DNA of 64,000 nucleotides from Synechococcus sp. PCC 7502. Lineage in GTDB: Bacteria > Cyanobacteriota > Cyanobacteriia > Pseudanabaenales > Pseudanabaenaceae. Numbering within the stretch: the stretch's first letter is position 1; each line of letters starts with the position of its first letter. Below the pieces are notes generated by a model. That model was given only the letters and a program-made list of their open reading frames with translations. It was not told where the DNA came from and made no database searches. The stretch covers positions 2,510,394-2,574,393 of the forward strand of contig NC_019702.1 of NCBI RefSeq assembly GCF_000317085.1, given 5' to 3'. This document shows positions 8,528-17,264 of this stretch, piece after piece. The position numbers were made by a program, and so were the translations under genes.

Positions 8528-8567
8528 TTCCTCTTTTGGCATTAACGCTCCAAAATCTTTCTAGCAC

Positions 8568-8653
8568 GACTTGTGCAGTATTAACGGAAAAACCCAAGTT
8601 TGGAAGGAGGTTGGGGCAAAGTCACTACTCTGTAAATTTGAGTGCGTAAGTTC
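8568..8653 (+). repeat. MITE-like interspersed element
   Basis: The segment is bounded by imperfect inverted repeats (GACTTGTGCA at 8568 and TGCGTAAGTTC ending at 8653). It contains the core AAACCCAAGTTTGGAAGGAG, which resembles AAACCAGATTTGGAAGGGAT in the copy at 35028-35087. It is 86 bases long and non-coding, and sits between two stress genes. Confidence 0.45.
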
Positions 8654-8825
8654 TAACCTAAAAACCTGTTGATAAGGCGAAACTCTAAATCCTATGCTGT
8701 TTAACTATTGGGAAATACCTGTTCCTACAGTTCCATAGCATTGAGATCTTCTCCCTTCTGTAGAGGGATTAATCACTTCAATTATTAATTTCAATTCAAA
8801 TTATTTGTAGTAAAGGAAAATACCC

Positions 8826-9326
8826 ATGAATACTCAAAATACACATCCTGTCGATCAAACCGATGCTAACCTCGATCCCCTCTCTGGGGAAACAGGTGCA
8901 CATCCTTTAGGAACAGGTGTTGGAGCCGCAGGTGCTGGTGCAGCAGCCACAGTAATTGGTGGCGTAGTTGGAGGACCTGTTGGAGCCGTAATTGGTGCAG
9001 TAGTTGGTTCTGTAGTTGGAGGTTTAGCTGGTAAGGGTACAGCCGAACAAATAAATCCCACCTTTGAGGAGAATCGTTGGGATGAAGTCTATAATTCTCG
9101 CTCGTATGTTGAAGCGGGAACAACTTACGATGACTATGAACCTGCCTATCGCATCGGTTATGACGGATATGAGCGTTACGGTAGAAGTGGGCAAAGTTAC
9201 AACGAAGTTGAGTCCAGTTTACAACGTGATTATGAAGCAAATCATAACGGAAACCTGTCTTGGGAAAAAGCTAAACATGGAGTAAGAGATGCTTGGGATA
9301 AAGCTGCTACATCTTTAAGGAGATAG
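8826..9326 (+). CDS. Glycine-zipper protein with acidic/aromatic C-terminal domain
   Basis: A 166-residue protein. Residues ~28-70 form two glycine-zipper hairpin helices (GVGAAGAGAAATVIGGVVGG, PVGAVIGAVVGSVVGGLAGK) able to insert in a membrane. The C-terminal ~90 residues are polar and Tyr/Glu-rich (WDEVYNSRSYVEAGTTYDDY), ending in SWEKAKHGVRDAWDKA. Related glycine-zipper proteins of unknown function are common in stress-induced loci. The lack of a signal sequence suggests an inner-membrane or peripheral location. AAAGGAAA lies upstream of the ATG. Confidence 0.7.
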   Translation: MNTQNTHPVDQTDANLDPLSGETGAHPLGTGVGAAGAGAAATVIGGVVGGPVGAVIGAVVGSVVGGLAGKGTAEQINPTFEENRWDEVYNSRSYVEAGTTYDDYEPAYRIGYDGYERYGRSGQSYNEVESSLQRDYEANHNGNLSWEKAKHGVRDAWDKAATSLRR

Positions 9327-9677
9327 TAGTCAATTAACTGAATCAATTTACTCCCTACGCAGTGAAAGATTAGCGTATTGGTAGAAGGGAGTATGTAGTG
9401 AGCTAAATAGTCCTTTGATACTCTCGCTGTTTAGAGCAATCAGAGGGCTAAGGTTTTCTCAATTCAATCCGACTAAACTCCCATGAAGTATAAGGTTGCC
9501 TCTAACTCATCAAAAAACTGGAAAATTTTTCTAACTTTTATAGATGGTAATGGATTTAAGCCCAACTCTAAATAGATCTCTGACACGCTAAATCAGAGAT
9601 TCATATCAGTTACTAACTGATTCTAATCAAGCTAAATATTTATTCATAACTTATTCATAACTAAGGAGCAAAAGACT
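9327..9677. other. Intergenic region with stem-loops
   Basis: This is 351 bases without a convincing ORF. It contains CTCCCTACGC ... GCGTA ... AGGGAG just after the upstream gene (about 9350-9390), a possible weak terminator. It also contains an 8-bp perfect inverted repeat ATCTCTGA/TCAGAGAT with a 9-base loop at 9576-9600, upstream of the next gene. The second could be an operator or a 5'-UTR hairpin. AAGGAG at 9662-9667 is the ribosome-binding site of the following gene. Confidence 0.4.
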
Positions 9678-10259
9678 ATGGTTGGTCAACACAAACGTGC
9701 TGTAGGTACATTTCCCACTTTTCAACAAACTGAAGCAGCACTACTACAATTAAAGAATAGTGGGTTTCCAATGGATCATGTTTCTGTTATTGGCAATGAT
9801 GTTAACCAGAATTCCAATTTAGCGGGAGCCAAACAGGGTAATAATCTTAAAGATGTGGATAACAGAGCGGATGAAGGTGCTACTAAAGGGGCACTCTCTG
9901 GAGCTACGGCTGGTGGGTTGGCTGGATTACTGGTGGGTTTAGGACTTATCGCTATTCCTGGTGTAGGTCCAGTGATAATGGCAGGTGCTGCCGCTACGGC
10001 ACTTGCTACTACTTTAACTGGTGGAGCTATTGGTACAGTTGCAGGAGGTCTTTTAGGAGGATTAGTTGGTTTAGGTATTCCTAAAGATCGTGCCAAAATA
10101 TTTAGCGATCGCGTGGATCAAGGTGATTATTTGGTCATGATTGATGAAGGTACAGATGAAGGAATTACGCAAGTTGAGTCGATCTTTAGACAACACGGCA
10201 TCCATGAATGGAGTATTTATAATTCCACTGGTAAAACAGATTCTTCAATAGGTAACTAA
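9678..10259 (+). CDS. DUF1269/YflT-like general stress protein with glycine-rich membrane hairpin
   Basis: A 193-residue protein. The N-terminal ~45 residues (AVGTFPTFQQTEAALLQLKN, then VSVIGNDV) match the alpha/beta domain of heat- and general-stress proteins of the YflT/DUF1269 kind. A glycine-rich double hydrophobic segment (~75-135: GATAGGLAGLLVGLGLIAIP and TALATTLTGGAIGTVAGGLL) follows. A second alpha/beta piece (YLVMIDEGTDEGITQVESIF) closes the fold. The last gene of the plus-strand stress cluster; strong AAGGAG ribosome-binding site. Its biochemical function is unknown in any organism I can recall. Confidence 0.75.
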   Translation: MVGQHKRAVGTFPTFQQTEAALLQLKNSGFPMDHVSVIGNDVNQNSNLAGAKQGNNLKDVDNRADEGATKGALSGATAGGLAGLLVGLGLIAIPGVGPVIMAGAAATALATTLTGGAIGTVAGGLLGGLVGLGIPKDRAKIFSDRVDQGDYLVMIDEGTDEGITQVESIFRQHGIHEWSIYNSTGKTDSSIGN

Positions 10260-10467
10260 TTTGCTGTCAGGTTATACCAAATCCAGAAAACGAAACTACA
10301 GTTGATCCATAGTAAGACTATACAATCTATTTCACGACTGAGGGATACGCTTGCGACTGAATCTAAGGCTGAGTTTAATTTAGAGCTTTTTATCCTAAAG
10401 TGGGATAAATTAGCAATTCTTGGCGATCGCATTGCAAATTAATTAAGAACCTTGGAACTCAATCCTG

Positions 10468-10866
10468 ATGAAGTTTATTTATAGTCCTCTGCCAGAATTT
10501 AGCGATCGCCCTACGGTTAATGAGTTGGTTGAAAAGTTATTAGAGCCTGAATTCAGTGAAGTAACTGAGGAACTTTTAGTTTTACCCTTAGCCGTAGGAG
10601 AGAACTTTCCCGATTGGAAATATGCCCAAGATATTTGCTTACGTTTAGCTGAACACAATAACAATCAAATACGTGCCAATGCTTGTTTAGGGCTTGCCTA
10701 TATTGCCCGTACAAAAGGAAAGTTAGAAAAACATCTAGTCAAACCGATTTTGCTAAGGGAACTGCGTAGTCAAACTGAGTGGCGGTGGCGAGTTGAAGAT
10801 GCAATCCAAGATATAAATATTTATTTGCAATGGCATTTAGCCTTTAAACATCTTGAGACATCTTGA
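10468..10866 (+). CDS. Small HEAT-repeat-like helical protein, function unknown
   Basis: A 132-residue, all-helical soluble protein. Its middle section (AQDICLRLAEHNNNQIRANACLGLAYIARTKGK, quoted here as the block around residues 52-84) has the two-helix pattern of a HEAT/ARM repeat. The C-terminal SQTEWRWRVEDAIQDINIYL resembles a capping helix pair. Similar small proteins are often scored as hypothetical or immunity-like. No catalytic motif is present, and it stands alone between the stress cluster and the DUF58 gene. Confidence 0.6.
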   Translation: MKFIYSPLPEFSDRPTVNELVEKLLEPEFSEVTEELLVLPLAVGENFPDWKYAQDICLRLAEHNNNQIRANACLGLAYIARTKGKLEKHLVKPILLRELRSQTEWRWRVEDAIQDINIYLQWHLAFKHLETS

Positions 10867-10960
10867 GAAATTAGATTAGAGAATTAATTGGCATAATCTT
10901 TATAAAGATCAGAGAATTGATGGTATTCAATCTGATATTTAATCTACAGGGCTAAGCAAG

Positions 10961-12289
10961 ATGATTCCCACCCAAAGGCTGTATTTATTACTAATTGCAG
11001 GCATAGCGATCGCCGCAGGGGTGGCAGGTATTTTTGATCCAGAGGTTAGGTTAATAGAATCCCTTAAAATTGTCTTGGGCTTTGACTTTACGGTTTTAGC
11101 GATCGCATTTTTAGATGCCCGCCATGTTAAATCCCATCGTGTAGAAGTCAGTAGGCAGCATCTCTCCCGACTATCGATCAATAGAGATAATCCTGTGCAA
11201 ATTTTGGTAACAGCCGCAGCGAAGCCCCAAAGAAATGCCATTGTTACTATTTGTGATGACTACCCTCAAAGCTTTAAGGTTTCCGATCGCCTCCTTACCG
11301 CATCTATTAGCCCTAACACCACCCAAACGATTACTTATACAGTTCGCCCCTTCAGTCGCGGAGAATTTAGCTGGGGAGATATGCAAATTCGCCAATTGGG
11401 AGCATGGGGATTAGCTTGGCATCAGTGGAAGGTAATTTCTCCCCAAAAAGTGTCTGTTTATCCCGACTTACTGGCATTGCGATCGCTCACAATTAAACTA
11501 ACTTTGCAATCCACGGGTGCAATGCGGAATAAAAAGCGATTTGGACTAGGTACAGAATTTTCGGAATTACGAGAATATGCCATAGGTGATGATCCGAGAT
11601 TAATTGACTGGAAAGCCACTGCGCGCCGTCAACGTCCTTTGATTCGAGTCCTTGAACCTGAGCAAGAGCAAACTCTGATCATTCTTTTAGATCGGGGACG
11701 CTTAATGACCCAAAAAGTGCAGAACTTAAATCGGTTTGACTATGGCTTAAATGCAACTTTGTGCTTAGCTTTAGCGGGTTTACATCGAGGTGATCGCGTG
11801 GGAATTGGCGTATTTGATCGACAAATGCACACTTGGATTCCCCCCGAACGAGGACAAAATCAACTATCTAAACTGATCGAAAGGCTTACTCCCATTCAGC
11901 CAGAAATTATTGAATCAGATTATGTCAATGCTGTTACTACCGTGGTTAATCAACAGAGTCGTCGAGCATTAGTGGTGGTGATTACGGATATTATTGATGG
12001 CACAGCCTCTAGTGAGCTTTTATCTGCCTTAGGAAAACTGCGATCACGATATTTACCCTTTTGTATTGCCCTGCGTGATCCTCAGGTTGATGTCATTGCT
12101 AATGCTCCTAGTTCTGATCTCCAATCCGCCTATACGCGCTCGGTTGCCCTGGATTTAATTGGTCAACGTCAGGTTGCCTTTGCATCACTACAACAAAAAG
12201 GAGTTTTGGTTTTAGATGCCCCTGCCAATCAAATTAGCGATCTTTTGGTTGATCGGTACCTCACCTTAAAGGCTCGCAATCAAATATAA
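10961..12289 (+). CDS. DUF58 (vWA-like) membrane protein
   Basis: A 442-residue protein with two N-terminal membrane segments (LYLLLIAGIAIAAGVAGIF and the segment around residues 35-50). The diagnostic DUF58 motif lies at ~198-222: GTEFSELREYAIGDDPRLID followed by WKATAR. A vWA-like domain follows (LIILLDRGRLM, LVVVITDIIDG). DUF58 proteins usually accompany MoxR ATPases and are thought to act as chaperone or assembly partners; no moxR gene is adjacent here. The predicted location is the inner membrane with a cytoplasmic domain. Confidence 0.88.
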   Translation: MIPTQRLYLLLIAGIAIAAGVAGIFDPEVRLIESLKIVLGFDFTVLAIAFLDARHVKSHRVEVSRQHLSRLSINRDNPVQILVTAAAKPQRNAIVTICDDYPQSFKVSDRLLTASISPNTTQTITYTVRPFSRGEFSWGDMQIRQLGAWGLAWHQWKVISPQKVSVYPDLLALRSLTIKLTLQSTGAMRNKKRFGLGTEFSELREYAIGDDPRLIDWKATARRQRPLIRVLEPEQEQTLIILLDRGRLMTQKVQNLNRFDYGLNATLCLALAGLHRGDRVGIGVFDRQMHTWIPPERGQNQLSKLIERLTPIQPEIIESDYVNAVTTVVNQQSRRALVVVITDIIDGTASSELLSALGKLRSRYLPFCIALRDPQVDVIANAPSSDLQSAYTRSVALDLIGQRQVAFASLQQKGVLVLDAPANQISDLLVDRYLTLKARNQI

Positions 12290-12357
12290 ATTAGTTACTC
12301 CCTTCCCACTATAAAAAACAGACTTAATTAAATGGGGTGAAGGGGTGAAACCCTCTT

Positions 12358-12375
12358 GTGGGGAGCAGCTCCCAC
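12358..12375. terminator. GC-rich inverted repeat between convergent genes
   Basis: The stem GGGAGC-A-GCTCCC lies within GTGGGGAGCAGCTCCCAC, in the 127-base gap between the convergent DUF58 and ald genes. There is no U-tract directly next to it, so it may be a dispersed palindrome rather than a terminator. The upstream GGGGTGAAGGGGTGAAACCC is a short direct repeat. Confidence 0.35.
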
Positions 12376-12416
12376 ACCCCTGACAGTATAATCCTTCACT
12401 GGACAAGGAGTAGTAA

Positions 12417-13502
12417 TTAACCTAAATCAGGAAATGTGGCACTAACCGCAGGATGAATAATTTTGCCATTTTTAACATTCAAACCCCCAGCTAAAACTGG
12501 ATCGAGTGCTAATGCTTGTAATCCGTGATCGGCGATCGCTAAAACGTAAGGCAGAGTTACATTAGCCAAAGCTTGAGTCGATGTCCACGGCACTGCTCCC
12601 GGAATATTAGGAACACCATAATGAAGCACCCCTTCAGACTCATAGACAGGATTAGTATGCGAAGTAGTGTGCATAGTTTCAATACAGCCGCCCTGATCCA
12701 CCGCCACATCCACAATGACGGAGTGCGATCGCATTTCTGCAACTAAGGATTTAGATACCAAAGTGGGAGCCTTTCTCCCCGCAATTAAAACTGCTCCAAT
12801 TACTAAGTCTGCATCTCTAACGGTTTCGGTAATATTACTAGAATTGCTAATTAATAATTCCGCCCGTGAGCCAAAAATTAGCTCTAATTCACTTAAGCGA
12901 TTAACATTAATATCTAAAATTTGCACCCTTGCGCCCATCCCCACCGCAATTCGGGCTGCCTCTGTGCCGACAATGCCACCACCTAAAATTACAACTCGTC
13001 CCGATCTCACTCCCGGAATCCCACCGAGAAGAACTCCCCGTCCGCCCTGTTGCCGAGTCAAAAAATGCGCGCCAAATTGCACAGCTAACCTGCCCGCAAT
13101 AATGCTCATGGGCGTAAGCAAAGGTAGTTGACCATTGTCGGTCTGCACAGTTTCGTAGGCAATACAAGTAGCCCCAGATTTGATTAAAGCTGCGGTTAAA
13201 AGGCGATCGGCAGCCAGATGTAAGTAGGTAAATAAAATTAAATTAGGATGAAGAAGATCATACTCAACCGCTAAAGGCTCCTTAACTTTGACTACCATGT
13301 CTTGGGCATAAATTTCAGCAGCAGTACTTACTAATTCTGCTCCCGCCGCTACATAGTCAGCATCACTAAAGCCTGAGCCAATGCCTGCCCCAATTTGGAT
13401 TTTAACTTGATGCGATCGCCCCACTAAACTAGATACCGCCGCAGGAGTTAAACCCACTCTATACTCTTGATCTTTAATTTCCTTGGGAACACCAATTCTC
13501 AT
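12417..13502 (-). CDS. ald: Alanine dehydrogenase
   Basis: A 361-residue enzyme for reversible NAD-dependent oxidative deamination of L-alanine to pyruvate. The N-terminus MRIGVPKEIKDQEYRVGLTP is the family signature and includes the substrate-binding Arg. The catalytic Lys (VVKVKEPL, ~residue 74) and His (FTYLHLAADR, ~96) are present. The nucleotide fold is VVILGGGIVGTEAARIAVGM (~170-189). The length is normal for the family (about 360-370). It is transcribed alone, probably for nitrogen or carbon balance. The C-terminus is intact (HPAVSATFPDLG). Confidence 0.96.
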   Translation of the reverse strand: MRIGVPKEIKDQEYRVGLTPAAVSSLVGRSHQVKIQIGAGIGSGFSDADYVAAGAELVSTAAEIYAQDMVVKVKEPLAVEYDLLHPNLILFTYLHLAADRLLTAALIKSGATCIAYETVQTDNGQLPLLTPMSIIAGRLAVQFGAHFLTRQQGGRGVLLGGIPGVRSGRVVILGGGIVGTEAARIAVGMGARVQILDINVNRLSELELIFGSRAELLISNSSNITETVRDADLVIGAVLIAGRKAPTLVSKSLVAEMRSHSVIVDVAVDQGGCIETMHTTSHTNPVYESEGVLHYGVPNIPGAVPWTSTQALANVTLPYVLAIADHGLQALALDPVLAGGLNVKNGKIIHPAVSATFPDLG

Positions 13503-13722
13503 TTTTACTACTTATTAAAATTATTAGGACTTATTGGAGATTATTCTTAGCTCTGAGAACGGAACAAAGCCATAGGGATTCTAGCAAGATCACAAATCTA
13601 TTTTAAACAGTAGGAAATTCTTACTCATTAGTTTTTAACATTTAGAGCTAACTAATTAACTAAAACCCATACACAGTCAATATTTGACAATCTAAAATAG
13701 GCAGAGTAAAGTTGATCATCCC

Positions 13723-14415
13723 ATGGAAACCTTAGATTTTATGGTTAAGTTACCCCTGACTGCTTCTTTAATTGCAATTGGAACTGCAATTGGTGTGGCG
13801 ATCGCTACAAGTCCTGTGTTTGCTATTTCTATTGCTGCCATAGATTTTACAGGTGATCCTAACTCTTCACCAAGTCTTGATTATCTTGATGGATTTCAGT
13901 TTACAGTAGGCACAAGTAATATCATCGTAGATCAACTGGGATACTATGATGCTCGACAGGATGGTCTGCTAGTTGCCCATGATGTTGGTATTTTTTTAGA
14001 ATCTAATCAACAATTAGTTGTTAGCACTACCGTCCCCAGTGGTACGGAGACAAATCTAAGCGGGTTTTTTCGATATGTAGGAATTAAGCCTACGATCTTA
14101 TTTGCAAATACAACTTACAGAGTTGCTGGTGTAAGCATTGCTAATCAAGACCCTTTTACCTACGATCCAACTGGGTTTTCCGTGAATCCTGCAATTATCT
14201 ATAAATCTGCTGCCTATACTCCGAATACCACAGTATTAGCGTTTCCTTCCAGTCTTGATGGCGGATTTATTGGCTATTTTGGCGCAAATTTCACTATTTC
14301 TGCCACTACTCCCGTTCCCTTTGAGTTTAATCCTGTCCTTGGATTGGGAATTTTGGGTGGCTTGTTTATTGCTAAAAAGATCAGTGGTAAGTTATTGAAA
14401 AAAGGGAAAAATTAG
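13723..14415 (+). CDS. Secreted protein with PFEFNP-type C-terminal sorting signal
   Basis: A 230-residue exported protein. Starts at ATG 13723 or 13741 are possible; both keep the signal peptide (LTASLIAIGTAIGVAIATSP, cleavage near VFA-IS). The body is beta-rich (DFTGDPNSSPSLDYLDGFQF) and resembles DUF4082/sugar-binding-like domains. The C-terminus is tripartite: a short motif TTPVPFEFNPVLGLG, a hydrophobic helix LGILGGLFIAKK and a basic tail KLLKKGKN. This layout matches the PEP-CTERM/exosortase principle with a cyanobacterial P-F-E-F-x-P variant. It is probably cell-surface or extracellular after processing. Confidence 0.7.
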   Translation: METLDFMVKLPLTASLIAIGTAIGVAIATSPVFAISIAAIDFTGDPNSSPSLDYLDGFQFTVGTSNIIVDQLGYYDARQDGLLVAHDVGIFLESNQQLVVSTTVPSGTETNLSGFFRYVGIKPTILFANTTYRVAGVSIANQDPFTYDPTGFSVNPAIIYKSAAYTPNTTVLAFPSSLDGGFIGYFGANFTISATTPVPFEFNPVLGLGILGGLFIAKKISGKLLKKGKN

Positions 14416-14435
14416 TGTAATTGAAACTTGAGCAA

Positions 14436-15344
14436 TTATTTCTCTTTGCGATAACCTAAATCCTGCAATTGACTGGGCTGCGATCGCCACTTAGGTTGAA
14501 CTTTAACAAACATCTCTAAATGAACAGAACCAAGGATCAGCTTTTGCATTTGCAGTCGGGCTTGGCTGCCAATTTCTTTGATCATTGCTCCTTTTTTGCC
14601 GATTAAAATGCCCTTTTGGGAATCTCTCTCCACATGAATAGTTGCCATCACTGTTGTAATTTTGACTTGCTCATCAACCTTATCAATGGTTACAGCTACG
14701 GAATGGGGAATTTCTTCTCGGGTTAATAATAAAATCTGTTCCCTAATTAGCTCTGCCATAATAAAACGTTCAGGCTGATCCGTAACTAGCTCTGGTGGAT
14801 AATAGTAAGGACCAAGGGGTAAGCGATCGCTCAATGCGGTTTTTAGCTGTTCCAAGCCAATATCATTGAGGGCGGAAAAACTTAATGGTTCCCATGGCTG
14901 CCCTTGAGCAAAATCTCTATAGGTTTGTAAAATTGCCTCGGAGGGTGCGCCATCAATTTTATTTAAACCCACTATGGCTGGTACCTTTGCCTTAGCAATA
15001 ATCTCCGCCACAAACCGATCTCCCGATCCCAATGCCACCGTACTATCTACTACCCATACCACTAAATCCACCGCCGAAATTGCCCCGATCGCATTATGGA
15101 CAATGGTTTCTCCCAAAAGGTGATGGGGTTTATGAATACCCGGAGTATCCACTAAAATGATCTGCGCTTGATCTAGGGTTAAAATTCCCTGTAACCGATT
15201 GCGGGTAGTTTGGGGTGTGGGTGAAGTAATGGCAATCTTCTGTCCGACTAGGGCATTAAGTAAGGTGGATTTTCCCACATTTGGTCTGCCAACTAAAGCC
15301 ACAAAACCCGATTTAAAACCCTCAGGTGCATTTGGGATAAGCAT
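14436..15344 (-). CDS. era: GTPase Era
   Basis: A 302-residue ribosome-assembly GTPase that binds the 3' end of 16S rRNA. G1 is GRPNVGKSTLLNAL (~18-31), G2 lies within SPTPQTTRNRLQGIL, G3 is DTPGIHKP and G4 is NKID. A C-terminal KH domain carries GILIGKKGAMIKEIGSQARL. The length is typical. The minus-strand order era-DUF2232-lgt continues from upstream with small gaps. Essential in most bacteria. Confidence 0.97.
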   Translation of the reverse strand: MLIPNAPEGFKSGFVALVGRPNVGKSTLLNALVGQKIAITSPTPQTTRNRLQGILTLDQAQIILVDTPGIHKPHHLLGETIVHNAIGAISAVDLVVWVVDSTVALGSGDRFVAEIIAKAKVPAIVGLNKIDGAPSEAILQTYRDFAQGQPWEPLSFSALNDIGLEQLKTALSDRLPLGPYYYPPELVTDQPERFIMAELIREQILLLTREEIPHSVAVTIDKVDEQVKITTVMATIHVERDSQKGILIGKKGAMIKEIGSQARLQMQKLILGSVHLEMFVKVQPKWRSQPSQLQDLGYRKEK

Positions 15345-15385
15345 TATTTTTTACTATTGATTTATTCTAAAAGCTTTTTTATAAG

Positions 15386-16009
15386 TTACTCTACAAGTGC
15401 CTGTAACCATTCGGGGGGAGGGCTGATCGGATTTCCCAAGCGATCGCATAGTAACCAAGCAGCAACATGAACCAAGATCATATAGGCAAAATTAGCAATG
15501 ACAATGCCAGCGATCGCCATCGTTTGAATTAACCATAGTTCGGGCTGTTCTAAAGAACCTACCAGCTGAAAACCCCACCGAATTAATTCCGTAACTTGGA
15601 TCGTACTGTAAGCCCAGAGATTTTCACCCAATAGTGCCGATAGTAACCAAAATTGAAATCCGACGCCTGCTGCACCTGCTAGGGTACCAAAGGTTAAAGT
15701 TACCACCCAAGGCGATCGCCGTTTCCACAAAAAACCTAACATCACTGCCATTAATCCGTGGGGAATTAAAAACTGAATGCTGCGGGTTGGACCCATCAAA
15801 ATAGTTAGCAGTAATACCGTCACTGTCATCGTCATCCATGCACACCGTTGTCCCCAGCGTAAATAACCAAGGGCAATGGGAATCGGATAGAGCATTCTTA
15901 AAAATGGACCTAGGGGGAAATAGTAATTGATTAAAAAAATAATACCCGTAGTGCTGGCAAGGAAGGCGGTCTCTACCATTGCTAAAGTAGAATTACGAGA
16001 TTTAGACAT
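15386..16009 (-). CDS. DUF2232 integral membrane protein
   Basis: A 207-residue protein with about six hydrophobic segments. The pattern near the start (GPFLRMLYPIPIALGYLRWG, then IQFLIPHGLMAVMLGFLWKR) is that of DUF2232 cyanobacterial proteins. It lies four bases after the lgt stop codon and 41 bases before era, so it is likely co-transcribed with both. The family is distantly like ECF transporter S components or YybS; its function is not established. Confidence 0.8.
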   Translation of the reverse strand: MSKSRNSTLAMVETAFLASTTGIIFLINYYFPLGPFLRMLYPIPIALGYLRWGQRCAWMTMTVTVLLLTILMGPTRSIQFLIPHGLMAVMLGFLWKRRSPWVVTLTFGTLAGAAGVGFQFWLLSALLGENLWAYSTIQVTELIRWGFQLVGSLEQPELWLIQTMAIAGIVIANFAYMILVHVAAWLLCDRLGNPISPPPEWLQALVE

Positions 16010-16013
16010 TACT

Positions 16014-16868
16014 CTATGACTTCCCTGAACTCATCATATTTTCTGTATCCCAAAATCTGCCATTGCGTCCGTACAACCACCATAAACCAATGACTCCTAG
16101 TGCGATCGCCGACAAACTAATTATTTGAGCAATCCGCAAAGAACCGAACATCAAACTATCCGTCCGCAAGCCTTCAATCCACACCCGCCCTAAACTATAG
16201 CTTATTAGGTAAACCATCACCATCGTACCTCGCTTTGCTTGGGGAAATTTGTTAAATACGGTGATTAAGATGCCAAATACCATCAGGTTCCACAGAGATT
16301 CATATAAAAAAGTAGGATGAAAATAAGGCTCAGCATAAAATTGGGATGGACGTTTATCGGGAGGAATAAATAATTTCCAAGGTAAATCCGTAGGCACCCC
16401 AAAAGCTTCGGAATTAAAAAAGTTACCCCACCGCCCGATCGCCTGTCCCAAAATTAAGGACGGCATACATAAATCCGCCAACTGCCATACTGATAATTTA
16501 TTGAGCTTGGCAAAAATAGTCGCCGCAATTACGCCACCGATAATAGCTCCATGAATGGCAATCCCGCCTTCCCAGATCGCAAACATTCGGGGCACAGAGG
16601 CACCGCCAATAATTGGCACCCAAGGTTGATCCTGAAACCGATCCCAAGTAAAAGCCACATAGTAAGCCCTAGCCATGGGAATTGCTCCCACTACCAACCA
16701 AATTACCAAGTCGCCGATTAAATCGGGATTCACACCTCGACGGCTTGCTAGTCTTTGTGCTAGAACCGTACCAATAATTACAGCGATCGCTATTAATAAA
16801 CCATACCATCGCACTGAAAAACTTCCTAATTGGACAGCAACAGCACCGGGAGAGGTAAAAACTAGCAT
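16014..16868 (-). CDS. lgt: Prolipoprotein diacylglyceryl transferase
   Basis: Transfers a diacylglyceryl group from phosphatidylglycerol to the lipobox Cys of prolipoproteins in the inner membrane. ATG at 16866-16868 (MLVFTSPGAVAVQLGSFSV) is chosen: it matches the normal N-terminus and gives 284 residues, whereas the open frame extends to 16952 over the divergent gene. The Lgt signature block lies in GGIAIHGAIIGGVIAATIFA and QAIGRWGNFFNSEAFG, with the catalytic HGG/HGA region and the invariant Arg and Asn. About seven hydrophobic helices are present. Confidence 0.95.
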   Translation of the reverse strand: MLVFTSPGAVAVQLGSFSVRWYGLLIAIAVIIGTVLAQRLASRRGVNPDLIGDLVIWLVVGAIPMARAYYVAFTWDRFQDQPWVPIIGGASVPRMFAIWEGGIAIHGAIIGGVIAATIFAKLNKLSVWQLADLCMPSLILGQAIGRWGNFFNSEAFGVPTDLPWKLFIPPDKRPSQFYAEPYFHPTFLYESLWNLMVFGILITVFNKFPQAKRGTMVMVYLISYSLGRVWIEGLRTDSLMFGSLRIAQIISLSAIALGVIGLWWLYGRNGRFWDTENMMSSGKS

Positions 16869-16940
16869 AGGCTTGAACTTAAAGTTGAGCTTAAAGAAGG
16901 TTATTCTATCATTGCTAGTTCCGAGCTTGATCATCAGAGC

Positions 16941-17264
16941 TTGCACCTGCAAACTTTGACCTTTGACTATGAATACTTGAGCTTTAGAGTTGAGGAAGAG
17001 CTATTAGAAATAATCGCCAAGGCTGTAAGAGAAAATGCCACATTTCTGGATTTGTCAGGGGAAAAAATCAAAACTATTACACCAGCGATCGCCCAAACTC
17101 AACACACATGGCGGATCGAAATGTTAAGGCGGGGTATAGATCATGAAAGTTTCCAAATTATTAGTGGTTTAAATCGGGCAGAAATCTTAGCCTATGACCT
17201 CAAAGTTAAGGAATATCTAGCTCTTCAACAAGCAATCGCCTTGGATAAATCAACAAAATTTTAA
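16941..17264 (+). CDS. Small protein with single LRR-like motif, possibly a gene remnant
   Basis: A 107-codon ORF with no ATG near its start; TTG at 16941 is the first plausible start, and the only in-frame ATG is about 60 codons in (EMLRRGID). Residues ~24-48 (IIAKAVRENATFLDLSGEKI) look like the first repeat of a cyanobacterial leucine-rich-repeat protein, but the following sequence does not continue the repeat. It could be the tail of a decayed LRR/Roc-type gene next to the broken island at 17.3-21.6 kb, or a short real gene. Function unknown. Confidence 0.45.
   Translation: MHLQTLTFDYEYLSFRVEEELLEIIAKAVRENATFLDLSGEKIKTITPAIAQTQHTWRIEMLRRGIDHESFQIISGLNRAEILAYDLKVKEYLALQQAIALDKSTKF

Noticed and set aside
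8866-9240. Minus-strand ORF of 124 codons across the glycine-zipper gene
   Set aside because: Composition is His/Gln/Leu-rich, an artefact of the Gly/Ala codons on the other strand; the plus-strand gene has a clear ribosome-binding site.
12715-13131. Plus-strand ORF of 138 codons inside ald
   Set aside because: It mirrors the conserved alanine dehydrogenase frame; composition is biased to Pro, Thr and Lys.
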